Positions 40,669 through 51,943 of a stretch of 64,000 nt of DNA are shown here, in pieces. The position numbers were made by a program, and so were the translations under genes. The DNA comes from Euwallacea fornicatus (lineage: Eukaryota > Arthropoda > Insecta > Coleoptera > Curculionidae): the NCBI RefSeq assembly GCF_040115645.1, contig NW_027096045.1, forward strand, positions 310,001 through 374,000, in the 5' to 3' direction. Position 1 is the stretch's first letter; each line of letters opens with the position of its first letter. The notes under the pieces are model-generated. The model made no database searches, was not told the DNA's origin, and saw only the letters and a list, made by a program, of their open reading frames with translations.

Positions 40669-43600
40669 AACCAAAGATAATAACACTGAATAACACCGAG
40701 GGCAGTGAACTAAATTATATTACTTTTCCTGAACACAATCTTAAATTTTTAATTGATAGTGGTGCAAGTAAATCATTTATAAACCCGGAAGCTGCTAGGA
40801 AGATAGCTCCGAACCAAATTAAAAAAGACCCTTTTATAGTTTCAACCGCATTACAACAATCAGCCCATGAATTTAGTACAACGATACCAGCTTCGGAAAT
40901 TTTTAAATTACCCCGATACACTTTGCTGAAATTTTATTTGTTTAAATTTCATGGAACCTTTGATGGATTGTTGGGATTAGATAATTTGAAACTGTTAGAA
41001 GCCCAATTAGATTTTCGGAAAAATAAAATGGTTACCCCTTATGCCACTATACCATTCCAAACGTATTGGACAAATGTACAGAATAACCATATAGAAATGG
41101 AACCAAGGATAGAAAAAGTAGTTAGAATTGAAACAAATATCCGAGATGGAGAGGTATTGATTGATTATCGGAAGATAAATGGATGTGAAATCCCAAGTTG
41201 TATAACAAAGACGAAAGATGGTCACGCTTTAGTCGTGATAAGAAATAGATCATGCCAATCAAAGATAATAGATTTAACCCGACCATTCGATGTCGAGGCG
41301 TTAGACAAAGGAATATTAGAGCATGAAACAATTGATGTAAACACAATGGATACCCATCGAGGGAGGAAATTGGAAACATCGCAGATTAGGACTAATCATC
41401 TTAATCGAGAAGAGAAGAAAGAAATTCTACGATTATGTACCGAATTTTCGGACATATTCTATCAAGAAGGCATACCTTTGACGTTTACTAGTCAAACAAA
41501 GCATGCTATCAAGACAACTGATGAACAGCCAGTGTACGTAAAGTCGTACAGGTACCCCTTCATACATAAAGAAGAAGTTAGGAGCCAAATAGACAAAATG
41601 TTGGACCAGGGAATCATTAGACATAGCAGTTCACCTTGGTCAGCCCCAATCTGGGTAGTTCCTAAGAAGATGGATGCGTCTGGAAAACGCAAATGGAGAG
41701 TCTGCGTGGATTACCGCAAACTCAATGAGAAAACTATCGACGACAAATACCCTTTACCCAATATAACTGATATACTGGATAAACTGGGGAAGTGTCAGTA
41801 TTTTTCGACCCTTGATTTGGCGAGTGGTTTCCACCAAATTGAGATGAGGGAACAAGATATACCAAAGACGGCGTTTAGTACCGAAGGAGGGCATTATGAA
41901 TATACCCGAATGCCCTTCGGATTAAAAAACGCACCTGCGACCTTCCAAAGAGCAATGGATGGAATTTTGAGCGGATTGCAGAATGAAAGGTGTCTAGTGT
42001 ATCTTGACGACATAATCATTTACTCAACATCCTTACAAGAGCACTTGGAAAATTTAAGAGCAGTCTTTAATCGACTTAGAAAATCCAATTTCAAGGTCCA
42101 ACTCGACAAGAGTGAATTTTTGAGGAAGGAAGTAAATTATTTGGGACATATTATAACCCCAGAAGGAGTTCGACCTAACCCGGAAAAAGTGAAAGTAGTA
42201 AAAAATTACCCGATTCCAGGAACCCCAAAGCAAATTAAAGGATTCCTTGGCTTGGTGGGATACTACAGGAAATTCATTAATAACTTTGCGCAGTTGACCA
42301 AACCTCTAACTAAATGTCTCAAGAAAGGAGCGAAAATTGAACATAATGAAGAATTTGTTAAATCTTTTGAGACCTGTAAAGAAATATTAATGAATGAACC
42401 TATCTTACAATATCCCGACCTCTCAAAGCCTTTTAACCTCACCTGTGACGCCAGTAATGTCGCATTAGGAGCAATTTTGTCACAAGGCCCTATTGGACAA
42501 GACTTGCCAGTGGCGTACGCCTCACGCACATTAAACGAATCCGAACAAAATTATTCTACGATAGAAAAGGAGTGTTTGTGTTTAGTTTGGGCAACGAAGT
42601 ATTTCAGGCCCTACCTGTATGGTAACAAATTTAATATAGTCACTGATCATAAGCCGTTACAATGGCTATTTAACTTGAAAGACCCTTCGTCCAAATTACT
42701 AAGGTGGCGAATTAAGCTGGAAGAATACGACTATAGAATCATTTATAAAAAGGGAAAACTAAATACGAATGCCGATGCGTTGAGTCGCGTGGAAATTCAC
42801 ACGAAAGAAACGAACGGATTTCAAGAGTTAGTGCGATATATGGAGGACTTCAACAGAGATTTGGAACAAGCGGGTACGAGTGGACAAACAAGAAATGAAC
42901 CGGATAACCTATCAATGATAGTTGAACCAGATACAGAGGCAAAAAATACAGAAACGATGGAAGAACCAACCCCAATGGATGAAAATGAAACTGTACATAC
43001 AAACGAGGAACAAGATCCTATCGTAGGAGTTCCAATTGTAGAATCAGCTGTTAACTATGGAGCCAATCAGGTGATTGTGTCACGAGTATTGCATACACCT
43101 GCAAAATTAAAGAAATTAGAACTATTTGGGAAAAAACGAAGATACTTACTACAATTGCCAGATGATGACTTCGATCACTATTTAATGAAGTTTGTCATAG
43201 AGAATGTGGCCCCAGGAAAACTGTATTCCCTTTACTTCGAAAGTCCAGATATTTACCCTAAATTTTGTGAAACTATACGTAAAAATTTTAAATGGCCATC
43301 GCTCAAATTCAAGCGATGCCTAACAAAATTAATAGATGTCGAAGAAAAAGCAGATATACCTGAAATCATACAGGCTTATCATGAGAGCAAAACAAACCAT
43401 AGGGGCATAGAAGAGACAGAGCAGAGAATAAAAGCCAAATATTACTGGCCAAACATAAGAGATACAGTACAAAATTACCTGGAACAATGTGAAATTTGCC
43501 AGCGTAGTAAATACGAAAGGAACCCCATCAAGACGAAGTACAACATCACGCCTACAGCTGCAAAGCCTTTCGAAATTGTCCACATAGACACATATACATT

Positions 43601-44393
43601 AGAAAAGACAAAGTTTCTAACTATTGTGGATAGTTTTTCGAAATTTGCCCAAGCCTATGTTTTGGATTCAATGATGGCAACTGAAGTAGCGGACAATTTA
43701 ATAACTTTCTTCTCCCATTTTGGAGTGCCAATTCAAATAATCGCTGACAATGGGACAGAATTTAAGAATACAGTAATTGCCGAACTTTTAAGAAGCCATA
43801 AAGTAGAAACGCATTTCTGCACGCCAGATCATCCCCAATCGAATGGAATTGTGGAGAGATTCCACTCAACAATAGCAGAACACGTAAGATTGCTGAACAA
43901 CCAAGGTCAAGAAGAGACACCCATCAAACAGAAGGTCAAGTACGCCGTGTTAGCATACAACAATTCAATTCATTCAACAACGGGATACAAACCAATGGAA
44001 ATTGTGAACGGACACCTAGGAAGTGAGGATCCATTCAACATCACTATGAATGAAAATTTAATGACCAACTATGTAACTGAACACAAAGCAAGGACGAAAT
44101 TGTTGTACGGAGAAATGAATAGGCGAATGACCGAGGCTAAAGTACGCTTAATGGAAAAGAGAAATGTAAATCGGGACGACCCAACGATGTTTGAAGAAGG
44201 AGATGACGTGCGTGAAAGAATAAAGAATCCTAGACAAAAATTAGGAGACAAATTTAAAGCATGTGCAAAAGCGGAAATTGTAAATAGAGAAAGGAAATTT
44301 GTCGAAAATCAGTCTGGAAGGAAAGTGAACATAGACAATCTAAAACGGCCCAGCCGTCACAAATGTATTAATCCAAGTAGAAATAAGGAGTAA
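40629..44393 (+). CDS. pol: Pol polyprotein of E6 (A-type, switching in integrase)
   Basis: Intact; catalytic residues are as in E2. The spacer is A-type (ETMEE, NEEQD). In the integrase part the silent marks change from A-type (tac at 43512-43514) to B-type (atc ending at 43529, tat ending at 43595), which puts a recombination point in about 15 bp. The protein is not altered by the switch. Confidence 0.94.
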   Translation, partial: EFSRNWPRRKRNIKPKIITLNNTEGSELNYITFPEHNLKFLIDSGASKSFINPEAARKIAPNQIKKDPFIVSTALQQSAHEFSTTIPASEIFKLPRYTLLKFYLFKFHGTFDGLLGLDNLKLLEAQLDFRKNKMVTPYATIPFQTYWTNVQNNHIEMEPRIEKVVRIETNIRDGEVLIDYRKINGCEIPSCITKTKDGHALVVIRNRSCQSKIIDLTRPFDVEALDKGILEHETIDVNTMDTHRGRKLETSQIRTNHLNREEKKEILRLCTEFSDIFYQEGIPLTFTSQTKHAIKTTDEQPVYVKSYRYPFIHKEEVRSQIDKMLDQGIIRHSSSPWSAPIWVVPKKMDASGKRKWRVCVDYRKLNEKTIDDKYPLPNITDILDKLGKCQYFSTLDLASGFHQIEMREQDIPKTAFSTEGGHYEYTRMPFGLKNAPATFQRAMDGILSGLQNERCLVYLDDIIIYSTSLQEHLENLRAVFNRLRKSNFKVQLDKSEFLRKEVNYLGHIITPEGVRPNPEKVKVVKNYPIPGTPKQIKGFLGLVGYYRKFINNFAQLTKPLTKCLKKGAKIEHNEEFVKSFETCKEILMNEPILQYPDLSKPFNLTCDASNVALGAILSQGPIGQDLPVAYASRTLNESEQNYSTIEKECLCLVWATKYFRPYLYGNKFNIVTDHKPLQWLFNLKDPSSKLLRWRIKLEEYDYRIIYKKGKLNTNADALSRVEIHTKETNGFQELVRYMEDFNRDLEQAGTSGQTRNEPDNLSMIVEPDTEAKNTETMEEPTPMDENETVHTNEEQDPIVGVPIVESAVNYGANQVIVSRVLHTPAKLKKLELFGKKRRYLLQLPDDDFDHYLMKFVIENVAPGKLYSLYFESPDIYPKFCETIRKNFKWPSLKFKRCLTKLIDVEEKADIPEIIQAYHESKTNHRGIEETEQRIKAKYYWPNIRDTVQNYLEQCEICQRSKYERNPIKTKYNITPTAAKPFEIVHIDTYTLEKTKFLTIVDSFSKFAQAYVLDSMMATEVADNLITFFSHFGVPIQIIADNGTEFKNTVIAELLRSHKVETHFCTPDHPQSNGIVERFHSTIAEHVRLLNNQGQEETPIKQKVKYAVLAYNNSIHSTTGYKPMEIVNGHLGSEDPFNITMNENLMTNYVTEHKARTKLLYGEMNRRMTEAKVRLMEKRNVNRDDPTMFEEGDDVRERIKNPRQKLGDKFKACAKAEIVNRERKFVENQSGRKVNIDNLKRPSRHKCINPSRNKE

Positions 44394-44449
44394 ATTAGAC
44401 TCAAACCAAACCATGTACATATAAGTAAACGAAGGAAAAACATTTACAG

Positions 44450-46148
44450 CATCCTAGTCACGGGACAAGCTAGGGATGTCACACTGTTGGAACTCAAGGG
44501 AAATCCGGGAATGTTACCGCTAGAACTGGGAAAGGCAGTATTGATTGATGGAAGCCACAGTTTCATTCATTACAACGATTTAAGACCAGTAGCAGAACAA
44601 CTAGAAGAGCTGAGAAGAAAAATAAATAATTTGACCAGCAATTGGGAAACGACAACACATCCAAGCCCTTATAAGAATGAGCTCCGCAATTTTTACGAGA
44701 TCATGAAGGCAATACAGGAACAAGTTGAAAACCGCTTTTACCGAATATTTCCTAAAACAAATCGACCAAAGCGAGGAATCGTGGATGGATTAGGAGCAGT
44801 GTTCAAAGCGATAACGGGAAATTTGGACGCAGAAGATGGTCAAAAATACGACAAATTAATTAGAGAATTACGTGCGAAACAAAGGCTCACTCAAACTCAA
44901 GTTGTAACTCAAGGAAGAATGACAGTGTTGGCTTTAGAAAGGTTTAACAAAACGCTAAAACAGCTTTACGACAATGATAGAATACTGGAGGAAAAATTGA
45001 AAGAAATTGTACCTTATATCAAGGATGTGATCGACGATAGAAATTGTTCCTTTTTGAAGGAAATTGTCAACGAAATAATTGATATGTACGAGATAATCAA
45101 CACCATCCTACAAGATGTCGAAAACTCGTTGGTATTTGCAAGATTAAATACCATGCACCCAAGCATAATGGACCAAAGGGATCTACTCACTGCACTCACG
45201 GAGTTAAGCAACGACATAGGAAGGACCAATCTACCACTACCTATAACTTTGGAAAATATAGTTAAATACGAAGAAATAACAAAACTGGAGTGTTTCCTAT
45301 CGGACTATCGAATCACGTACATTTTACACATTCCTACTGTTCAGAATCTGCAATTTTCTTATTACCATTTGTATTCTATTCCCGTTTACATTCAGGGTCA
45401 GTTTAGGGCAATCATACCTAAAGGGAAGTACCTTGTAAAGAGCCAGTTGTACCACGCGTACTTTCACCGCGAGTGTCGTAAATTAAAGCCAGAACTATAC
45501 TTGTGCTATGAAACAGACTTAACGGGAAATCAGCCAGAAACCCCTTGTGAAATACAGTTAATAAACTTAGTGAAAAATCCTTCGAACTGTACTCAAACGT
45601 TAATAAAAATAGACAGAATAATTTTAAATAGGTTAGATGTGTCAGATAAATGGATTGTAATAAGTCCTACAGAAGAAATAGCCCAGCTAACGTGCCAAAA
45701 TGGACAAACAGAAGCCAAAACCTTGCACGGGACATATCTATATGAAATTCCAAAGGGATGTAAGTTAAGCATCGGGAACCAACAGGCAACGAATACCATG
45801 AGGATTATGGAAAACACTCTGAAGCCCATTTTGCTACCTAAAATTATCACGGACGTTCCACCCCGACAGAACTTAAACTTGAGCATTCACCTACCCGAGC
45901 TCGAGTTAGATGACCTGCATAAGCTAAAACATGAAGTTTATGAGGAGCAGGAAAGCGGCAGCTGGACGGACAACGACCTCTACACACCCCCTAGTGTGTG
46001 GACATTACTAATGTATATTATAATTATAGGAGCAATGGCAGCTTTAACATGGAAAAAGTTGTTGCAACCCCGACTGAGGAATCGGAGTCAGAAGAACAAC
46101 CAGTCAAATGAAGAGCCAATAGAAGTTCCACTCCCTCGGCTAGCCTAG
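44450..46148 (+). CDS. env: Env of E6 (second exon)
   Basis: Intact F-type Env of the CQNGQT form with the silent marks of E5, E7 and E8 (tatgaaattcc, caacagg, attatgg). This agrees with a B-type origin for the 3' part of this copy. The exon start is the acceptor ending at 44449. Confidence 0.88.
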
Positions 46149-46170
46149 GAGTTCCATCTCAGAGGGGAGG

Positions 46171-46483
46171 AGTTATATGGGGATGCTACCATAAGCCACC
46201 ATACTAAAGAGACGCGGCCCAGACTTGCTGAGCTTGCAGAATCAAACAATAAAACCACATTGCGCTGGACCTTCGGGACTCACTCTGACAATCGATCGAC
46301 AGTAATATTCAACTCACGTTGATTTCATTGTAACTTACCAAAGCTCGTTCTACTGTATTGTTACCGTTATACTTAATAATTCTTGTTAGTGTTGTGTTAA
46401 CTACAAGTTTATATTAAATCATAAAATATAGTAATTGTTTAATTTTTTTTAAAAAGTCTTCCGAGGAATACGGAAAGATAAGT
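46171..46483 (+). repeat. 3' LTR of E6 (313 bp)
   Basis: Preceded by the polypurine tract at 46161-46170 and followed by TACA. T8 form. Confidence 0.95.
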
Positions 46484-49400
46484 TACAATTTGGCGATATC
46501 TCGCAAACGCTACTACCAATTTTGTTCAAATCGTCTCCTTTTGGCAAAATAAGCATAATAAGGCCTTAAACAGCAAATCGTCAATTTGGCTCTAATAGTA
46601 GCGGCACTTTTTGGCCAAATCTTATGATTTGGCGTTATCTCGCCAACGCTACAGCCAATTTTGTTCAAATCGTCTCCTTTTGGCAAAATAAGCATAATAA
46701 GGCCTTAAACGGCAAATCGTCAATTTGGCTCTAATAGAAGCGGCACTTTTTGGCCAAATCGTACAATTTGGTGATATCTCGCAAACGGTACAACCAATTT
46801 TGTTCAAATCGTCTCCTTTTGGCAAAATAAGCATAATAAGGCCTTAAACAGCAAATCGTCAATTTGGCTCTAATAGAAGCGGCACTTTTTGGCCAAATCT
46901 TATGATTTGGCGTTATCTCGCCAACGCTACAACCAATTTTGTTCAAATCGTCTCCTTTTGGCAAAATAAGCATAATAAGGCCTTAAACAGCAAATCGTCA
47001 ATTTGGCTCTAATAGAAGCGGCACTTTTTGGCCAAATCGTACAATTTGGCGATATCTCGCAAACGGTACAACCAATTTTGTTCAAATCGTCTCCTTTTGG
47101 CAAAATAAGCATAATAAGGCCTTAAACGGCAAATCGTCAATTTGGCTCTAATAGAAGCGGCACTTTTTGGCCAAATCATACAATTTGGCGATATCTCGCA
47201 AACGCTACTACCAATTTTGTTCAAATCGTCTCCTTTTGGCAAAATAAGCATAATAAGGCCTTAAACGGCAAATCGTCAATTTGGCTCTAATAGAAGCGGC
47301 ACTTTTTGGCCAAATCTTATGATTTGGCGTTATCTCGCCAACGCTACAACCAATTTTGTTCAAATCGTCTCCTTTTGGCAAAATAAGCATAATAAGGCCT
47401 TAAACAGCAAATCGTCAATTTGGCTCTAATAGTAGCGGCACTTTTTGGCCAAATCTTATGATTTGGCGTTATCTCGCCAACGCTACAGCCAATTTTGTTC
47501 AAATCGTCTCCTTTTGGCAAAATAAGCATAATAAGGCCTTAAACGGCAAATCGTCAATTTGGCTCTAATAGAAGCGGCACTTTTTGGCCAAATCGTACAA
47601 TTTGGTGATATCTCGCAAACGGTACAACCAATTTTGTTCAAATCGTCTCCTTTTGGCAAAATAAGCATAATAAGGCCTTAAACAGCAAATCGTCAATTTG
47701 GCTCTAATAGAAGCGGCACTTTTTGGCCAAATCTTATGATTTGGCGTTATCTCGCCAACGCTACAACCAATTTTGTTCAAATCGTCTCCTTTTGGCAAAA
47801 TAAGCATAATAAGGCCTTAAACAGCAAATCGTCAATTTGGCTCTAATAGAAGCGGCACTTTTTGGCCAAATCGTACAATTTGGCGATATCTCGCAAACGG
47901 TACAACCAATTTTGTTCAAATCGTCTCCTTTTGGCAAAATAAGCATAATAAGGCCTTAAACGGCAAATCGTCAATTTGGCTCTAATAGAAGCGGCACTTT
48001 TTGGCCAAATCATACAATTTGGCGATATCTCGCAAACGCTACTACCAATTTTGTTCAAATCGTCTCCTTTTGGCAAAATAAGCATAATAAGGCCTTAAAC
48101 GGCAAATCGTCAATTTGGCTCTAATAGAAGCGGCACTTTTTGGCCAAATCTTATGATTTGGCGTTATCTCGCCAACGCTACAACCAATTTTGTTCAAATC
48201 GTCTCCTTTTGGCAAAATAAGCATAATAAGGCCTTAAACGGCAAATCGTCAATTTGGCTCTAATAGAAGCGGCACTTTTTGGCCAAATCTTATGATTTGG
48301 CGTTATCTCGCAAACGGTACAACCAATTTTGTTCAAATCGTCTCCTTTTGGCAAAATAAGCATAATAAGGCCTTAAACGGCAAATCGTCAATTTGGCTCT
48401 AATAGAAGCGGCACTTTTTGGCCAAATCGTACAATTTGGCGATATCTCGCAAACGGTACAACCAATTTTGTTCAAATCGTCTCCTTTTGGCAAAATAAGC
48501 ATAATAAGGCCTTAAACGGCAAATCGTCAATTTGGCTCTAATAGAAGCGGCACTTTTTGGCCAAATCGTACAATTTGGCGATATCTCGCAAACGGTACAA
48601 CCAATTTTGTTCAAATCGTCTCCTTTTGGCAAAATAAGCATAATAAGGCCTTAAACGGCAAATCGTCCATTTGGCTCTAATAGAAGCGGCACTTTTTGGC
48701 CAAATCTTAAGATTTGGCGTTATCTCGCCAACGCTACAGCCAATTTTGTTCAAATCGTCTCCTTTTGGCAAAATAAGCATAATAAGGCCTTAAACGGCAA
48801 ATCGTCAATTTGGCTCTAATAGAAGCGGCACTTTTTGGCCAAATCGTACAATTTGGTGATATCTCGAAAACGCTACAGCCAATTTTGTTCAAATCGTCTC
48901 CTTTTGGCAAAATAAGCATAATAAGGCCTTAAACAGCAAATCGTCAATTTGGCTCTAATAGTAGCGGCACTTTTTGGCCAAATCTTATGATTTGGCGTTA
49001 TCTCGCCAACGCTACAGCCAATTTTGTTCAAATCGTCTCCTTTTGGCAAAATAAGCATAATAAGGCCTTAAACGGCAAATCGTCAATTTGGCTCTAATAG
49101 AAGCGGCACTTTTTGGCCAAATCGTACAATTTGGGGATATCTCGCAAACGGTACAACCAATTTTGTTCAAATCGTCTCCTTTTGGCAAAATAAGCATAAT
49201 AAGGCCTTAAACAGCAAATCGTCAATTTGGCTCTAATAGAAGCGGCACTTTTTGGCCAAATCGTACAATTTGGCGATATCTCGCAAACGGTACAACCAAT
49301 TTTGTTCAAATCGTCTCCTTTTGGCAAAATAAGCATAATAAGGCCTTAAACGGCAAATCGTCAATTTGGCTCTAATAGAAACGGCACTTTTTGGCCAAAT

Positions 49401-51608
49401 CGTACAATTTGGTGATATCTCGCAAACGCTACAGCCAATTTTGTTCAAATCGTCTCCTTTTGGCAAAATAAGCATAATAAGGCCTTAAACGGCAAATCGT
49501 CAATTTGGCTCTAATAGAAGCGGCACTTTTTGGCCAAATCGTACAATTTGGTGATATCTCGCACACGGTACAACCAATTTTGTTCAAATCGTCTCCTTTT
49601 GGCAAAATAAGCATAATAAGGCCTTAAACAGCAAATCGTCAATTTGGCTCTAATAGAAGCGGCACTTTTTGGCCAAATCTTATGATTTGGCGTTATCTCG
49701 CCAACGCTACAACCAATTTTGTTCAAATCGTCTCCTTTTGGCAAAATAAGCATAATAAGGCCTTAAACGGCAAATCGTCAATTTGGCTCTAATAGAAGCG
49801 GCACTTTTTGGCCAAATCTTATGATTTGGCGTTATCTCGCCAACGCTACAACCAATTTTGTTCAAATCGTCTCCTTTTGGCAAAATAAGCATAATAAGGC
49901 CTTAAACGGCAAATCGTCAATTTGGCTCTAATAGAAGCGGCACTTTTTGGCCAAATCTTATGATTTGGCGTTATCTCGCAAACGGTACAACCAATTTTGT
50001 TCAAATCGGTCTCCTTTTGGCAAAATAAGCATAATAAGGCCTTAAACGGCAAATCGTCAATTTGGCTCTAATAGAAGCGGCACTTTTTGGCCAAATCGTA
50101 CAATTTGGCGTTATCTCGCCAACGCTACAGCCAATTTTGTTCAAATCGTCTCCTTTTGGCAAAATAAGCATAATGAGGCCTTAAACGGTAAATCGTCAAT
50201 TTGGCTCTAATAGAAGCGGCACTTTTTGGACAAATCGTACAATTTGGCGATATCTCACAAACGCTACAACCAATTTTGTTCAAATCGTCTCCTTTTGGCA
50301 AAATAAGCATAATAAGGCCTTAAACAGCAAATCGTCAATTTGGCTCTAATAGAAGCGGCACTTTTTGGCCAAATCGTACAATTTGGCGATATCTCGCAAA
50401 CGGTACAACCAATTTTGTTCAAATCGTCTCCTTTTGGCAAAATAAGCATAATAAGGCCTTAAACGGCAAATCGTCAATTTGGCTCTAATAGAAGCGGCAC
50501 TTTTTGGCCAAATCGTACAATTTGGCGATATCTCGCAAACGCTACAACCAATTTTGTTCAAATCGTCTCCTTTTGGCAAAATAAGCATAATAAGGCCTTA
50601 AACGGCAAATCGTCAATTTGGCTCTAATAGAAGCGGCACTTTTTGGCCAAATCGTACAATTTGGCGATATCTCGCAAACGGTACAACCAATTTTGTTCAA
50701 ATCGTCTCCTTTTGGCAAAATAAGCATAATAAGGCCTTAAACAGCAAATCGTCAATTTGGCTCTAATAGAAGCGGCACTTTTTGGCCAAATCGTACAATT
50801 TGGCGATATCTCGCAAACGGTACAACCAATTTTGTTCAAATCGTCTCCTTTTGGCAAAATAAGCATAATAAGGCCTTAAACGGCAAATCGTCAATTTGGC
50901 TCTAATAGAAGCGGCACTTTTTGGCCAAATCGTACAATTTGGCGATATCTCGCAAACGGTACAACCAATTTTGTTCAAATCGTCTCCTTTTGGCAAAATA
51001 AGCATAATAAGGCCTTAAACAGCAAATCGTCAATTTGGCTCTAATAGAAGCGGCACTTTTTGGCCAAATCATACAATTTGGCGATATCTCGCAAACGCTA
51101 CTACCAATTTTGTTCAAATCGTCTCCTTTTGGCAAAATAAGCATAATAAGGCCTTAAACAGCAAATCGTCAATTTGGCTCTAATAGAAGCGGCACTTTTT
51201 GGCCAAATCTTATGATTTGGCGTTATCTCGCCAACGCTACAACCAATTTTGTTCAAATCGTCTCCTTTTGGCAAAATAAGCATAATAAGGCCTTAAACGG
51301 CAAATCGTCAATTTGGCTCTAATAGAAACGGCACTTTTTGGCCAAATCGTACAATTTGGTGATATCTCGCAAACGCTACAGCCAATTTTGTTCAAATCGT
51401 CTCCTTTTGGCAAAATAAGCATAATAAGGCCTTAAACGGCAAATCGTCAATTTGGCTCTAATAGAAGCGGCACTTTTTGGCCAAATCATACAATTTGGCG
51501 ATATCTCGCAAACGCTACTACCAATTTTGTTCAAATCGTCTCCTTTTGGCAAAATAAGCATAATAAGGCCTTAAACGGCAAATCGTCAATTTGGCTCTAA
51601 TAGAAGCG
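46484..51608. repeat. Main 139-bp satellite array, about 37 monomers
   Basis: The longest uninterrupted satellite stretch in the window. Monomers mix at least four kinds, told apart by the dyad and the following bases: cgtacaattt with cggtacaacc; cgtacaatttggtg with cgctacagcc; cttatgattt with cgccaacgctac; catacaattt with cgctactacc. One single-base insertion occurs near 50008 (cggtctcc). Local order is not random: an 834-bp block is repeated at the left end, and rare marks recur at exact monomer multiples (gtagcgg at 46597, 47431 and 48960). I see no gene, promoter or inserted element in it. Confidence 0.96.
46515..48239. repeat. 834-bp higher-order duplication (6 x 139 bp) in the satellite
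   Basis: The stretch 46515-47405 recurs at 47349-48239, an offset of 834 bp, with the same order of six monomer kinds and the same rare marks (agtagcgg, ggtgatatctcgcaaacgg, the ctactacc monomer). It stops on the left at 46514 (t against a at 47348) and on the right at 47406 (a against g at 48240). I compared the marks by eye, not every base. Confidence 0.8.
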
Positions 51609-51921
51609 ACTTATCTTTCCGTATTCCTCGGAAGACTTTTTAAAAAAAATTAAACAATTACTATATTTTATGATTTAATATAAACTTGTAGTTAACACAA
51701 CACTAACAAGAATTATTAAGTATAACGGTAACAATACAGTAGAACGAGCTTTGGTAAGTTACAATGAAATCAACGTGAGTTGAATATTACTGTCGATCGA
51801 TTGTCAGAGTGAGTCCCGAAGGTCCAGCGCAATGTGGTTTTATTGTTTGATTCTGCAAGCTCAGCAAGTCTGGGCCGCGTCTCTTTAGTATGGTGGCTTA
51901 TGGTAGCATCCCCATATAACT
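51609..51921 (-). repeat. 3' LTR of E7 (313 bp)
   Basis: The polypurine tract is at 51922-51931 on the minus strand. T8 form. Confidence 0.95.
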
Positions 51922-51943
51922 CCTCCCCTCTGAGATGGAACTC

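Larger units (their letters stand above)
38869..46483 (+). mobile_element. Errantivirus copy E6, complete
   Basis: 7615 bp, flanked by TACA (38865-38868 and 46484-46487). The empty site reads ccaaatcaTACAatttggc, again inside the dyad. This copy is a clear recombinant: A-type from gag to the integrase zinc motif, B-type and E5/E7/E8-like from about 43529 to the end. Confidence 0.96.

Noticed and set aside
46484..51608. A regular repeat array that might be taken for CRISPR
   Set aside because: The whole 139-bp unit repeats with no unique spacers, the unit is far longer than CRISPR repeats, no cas genes are present, and the setting is a eukaryotic retroelement block.
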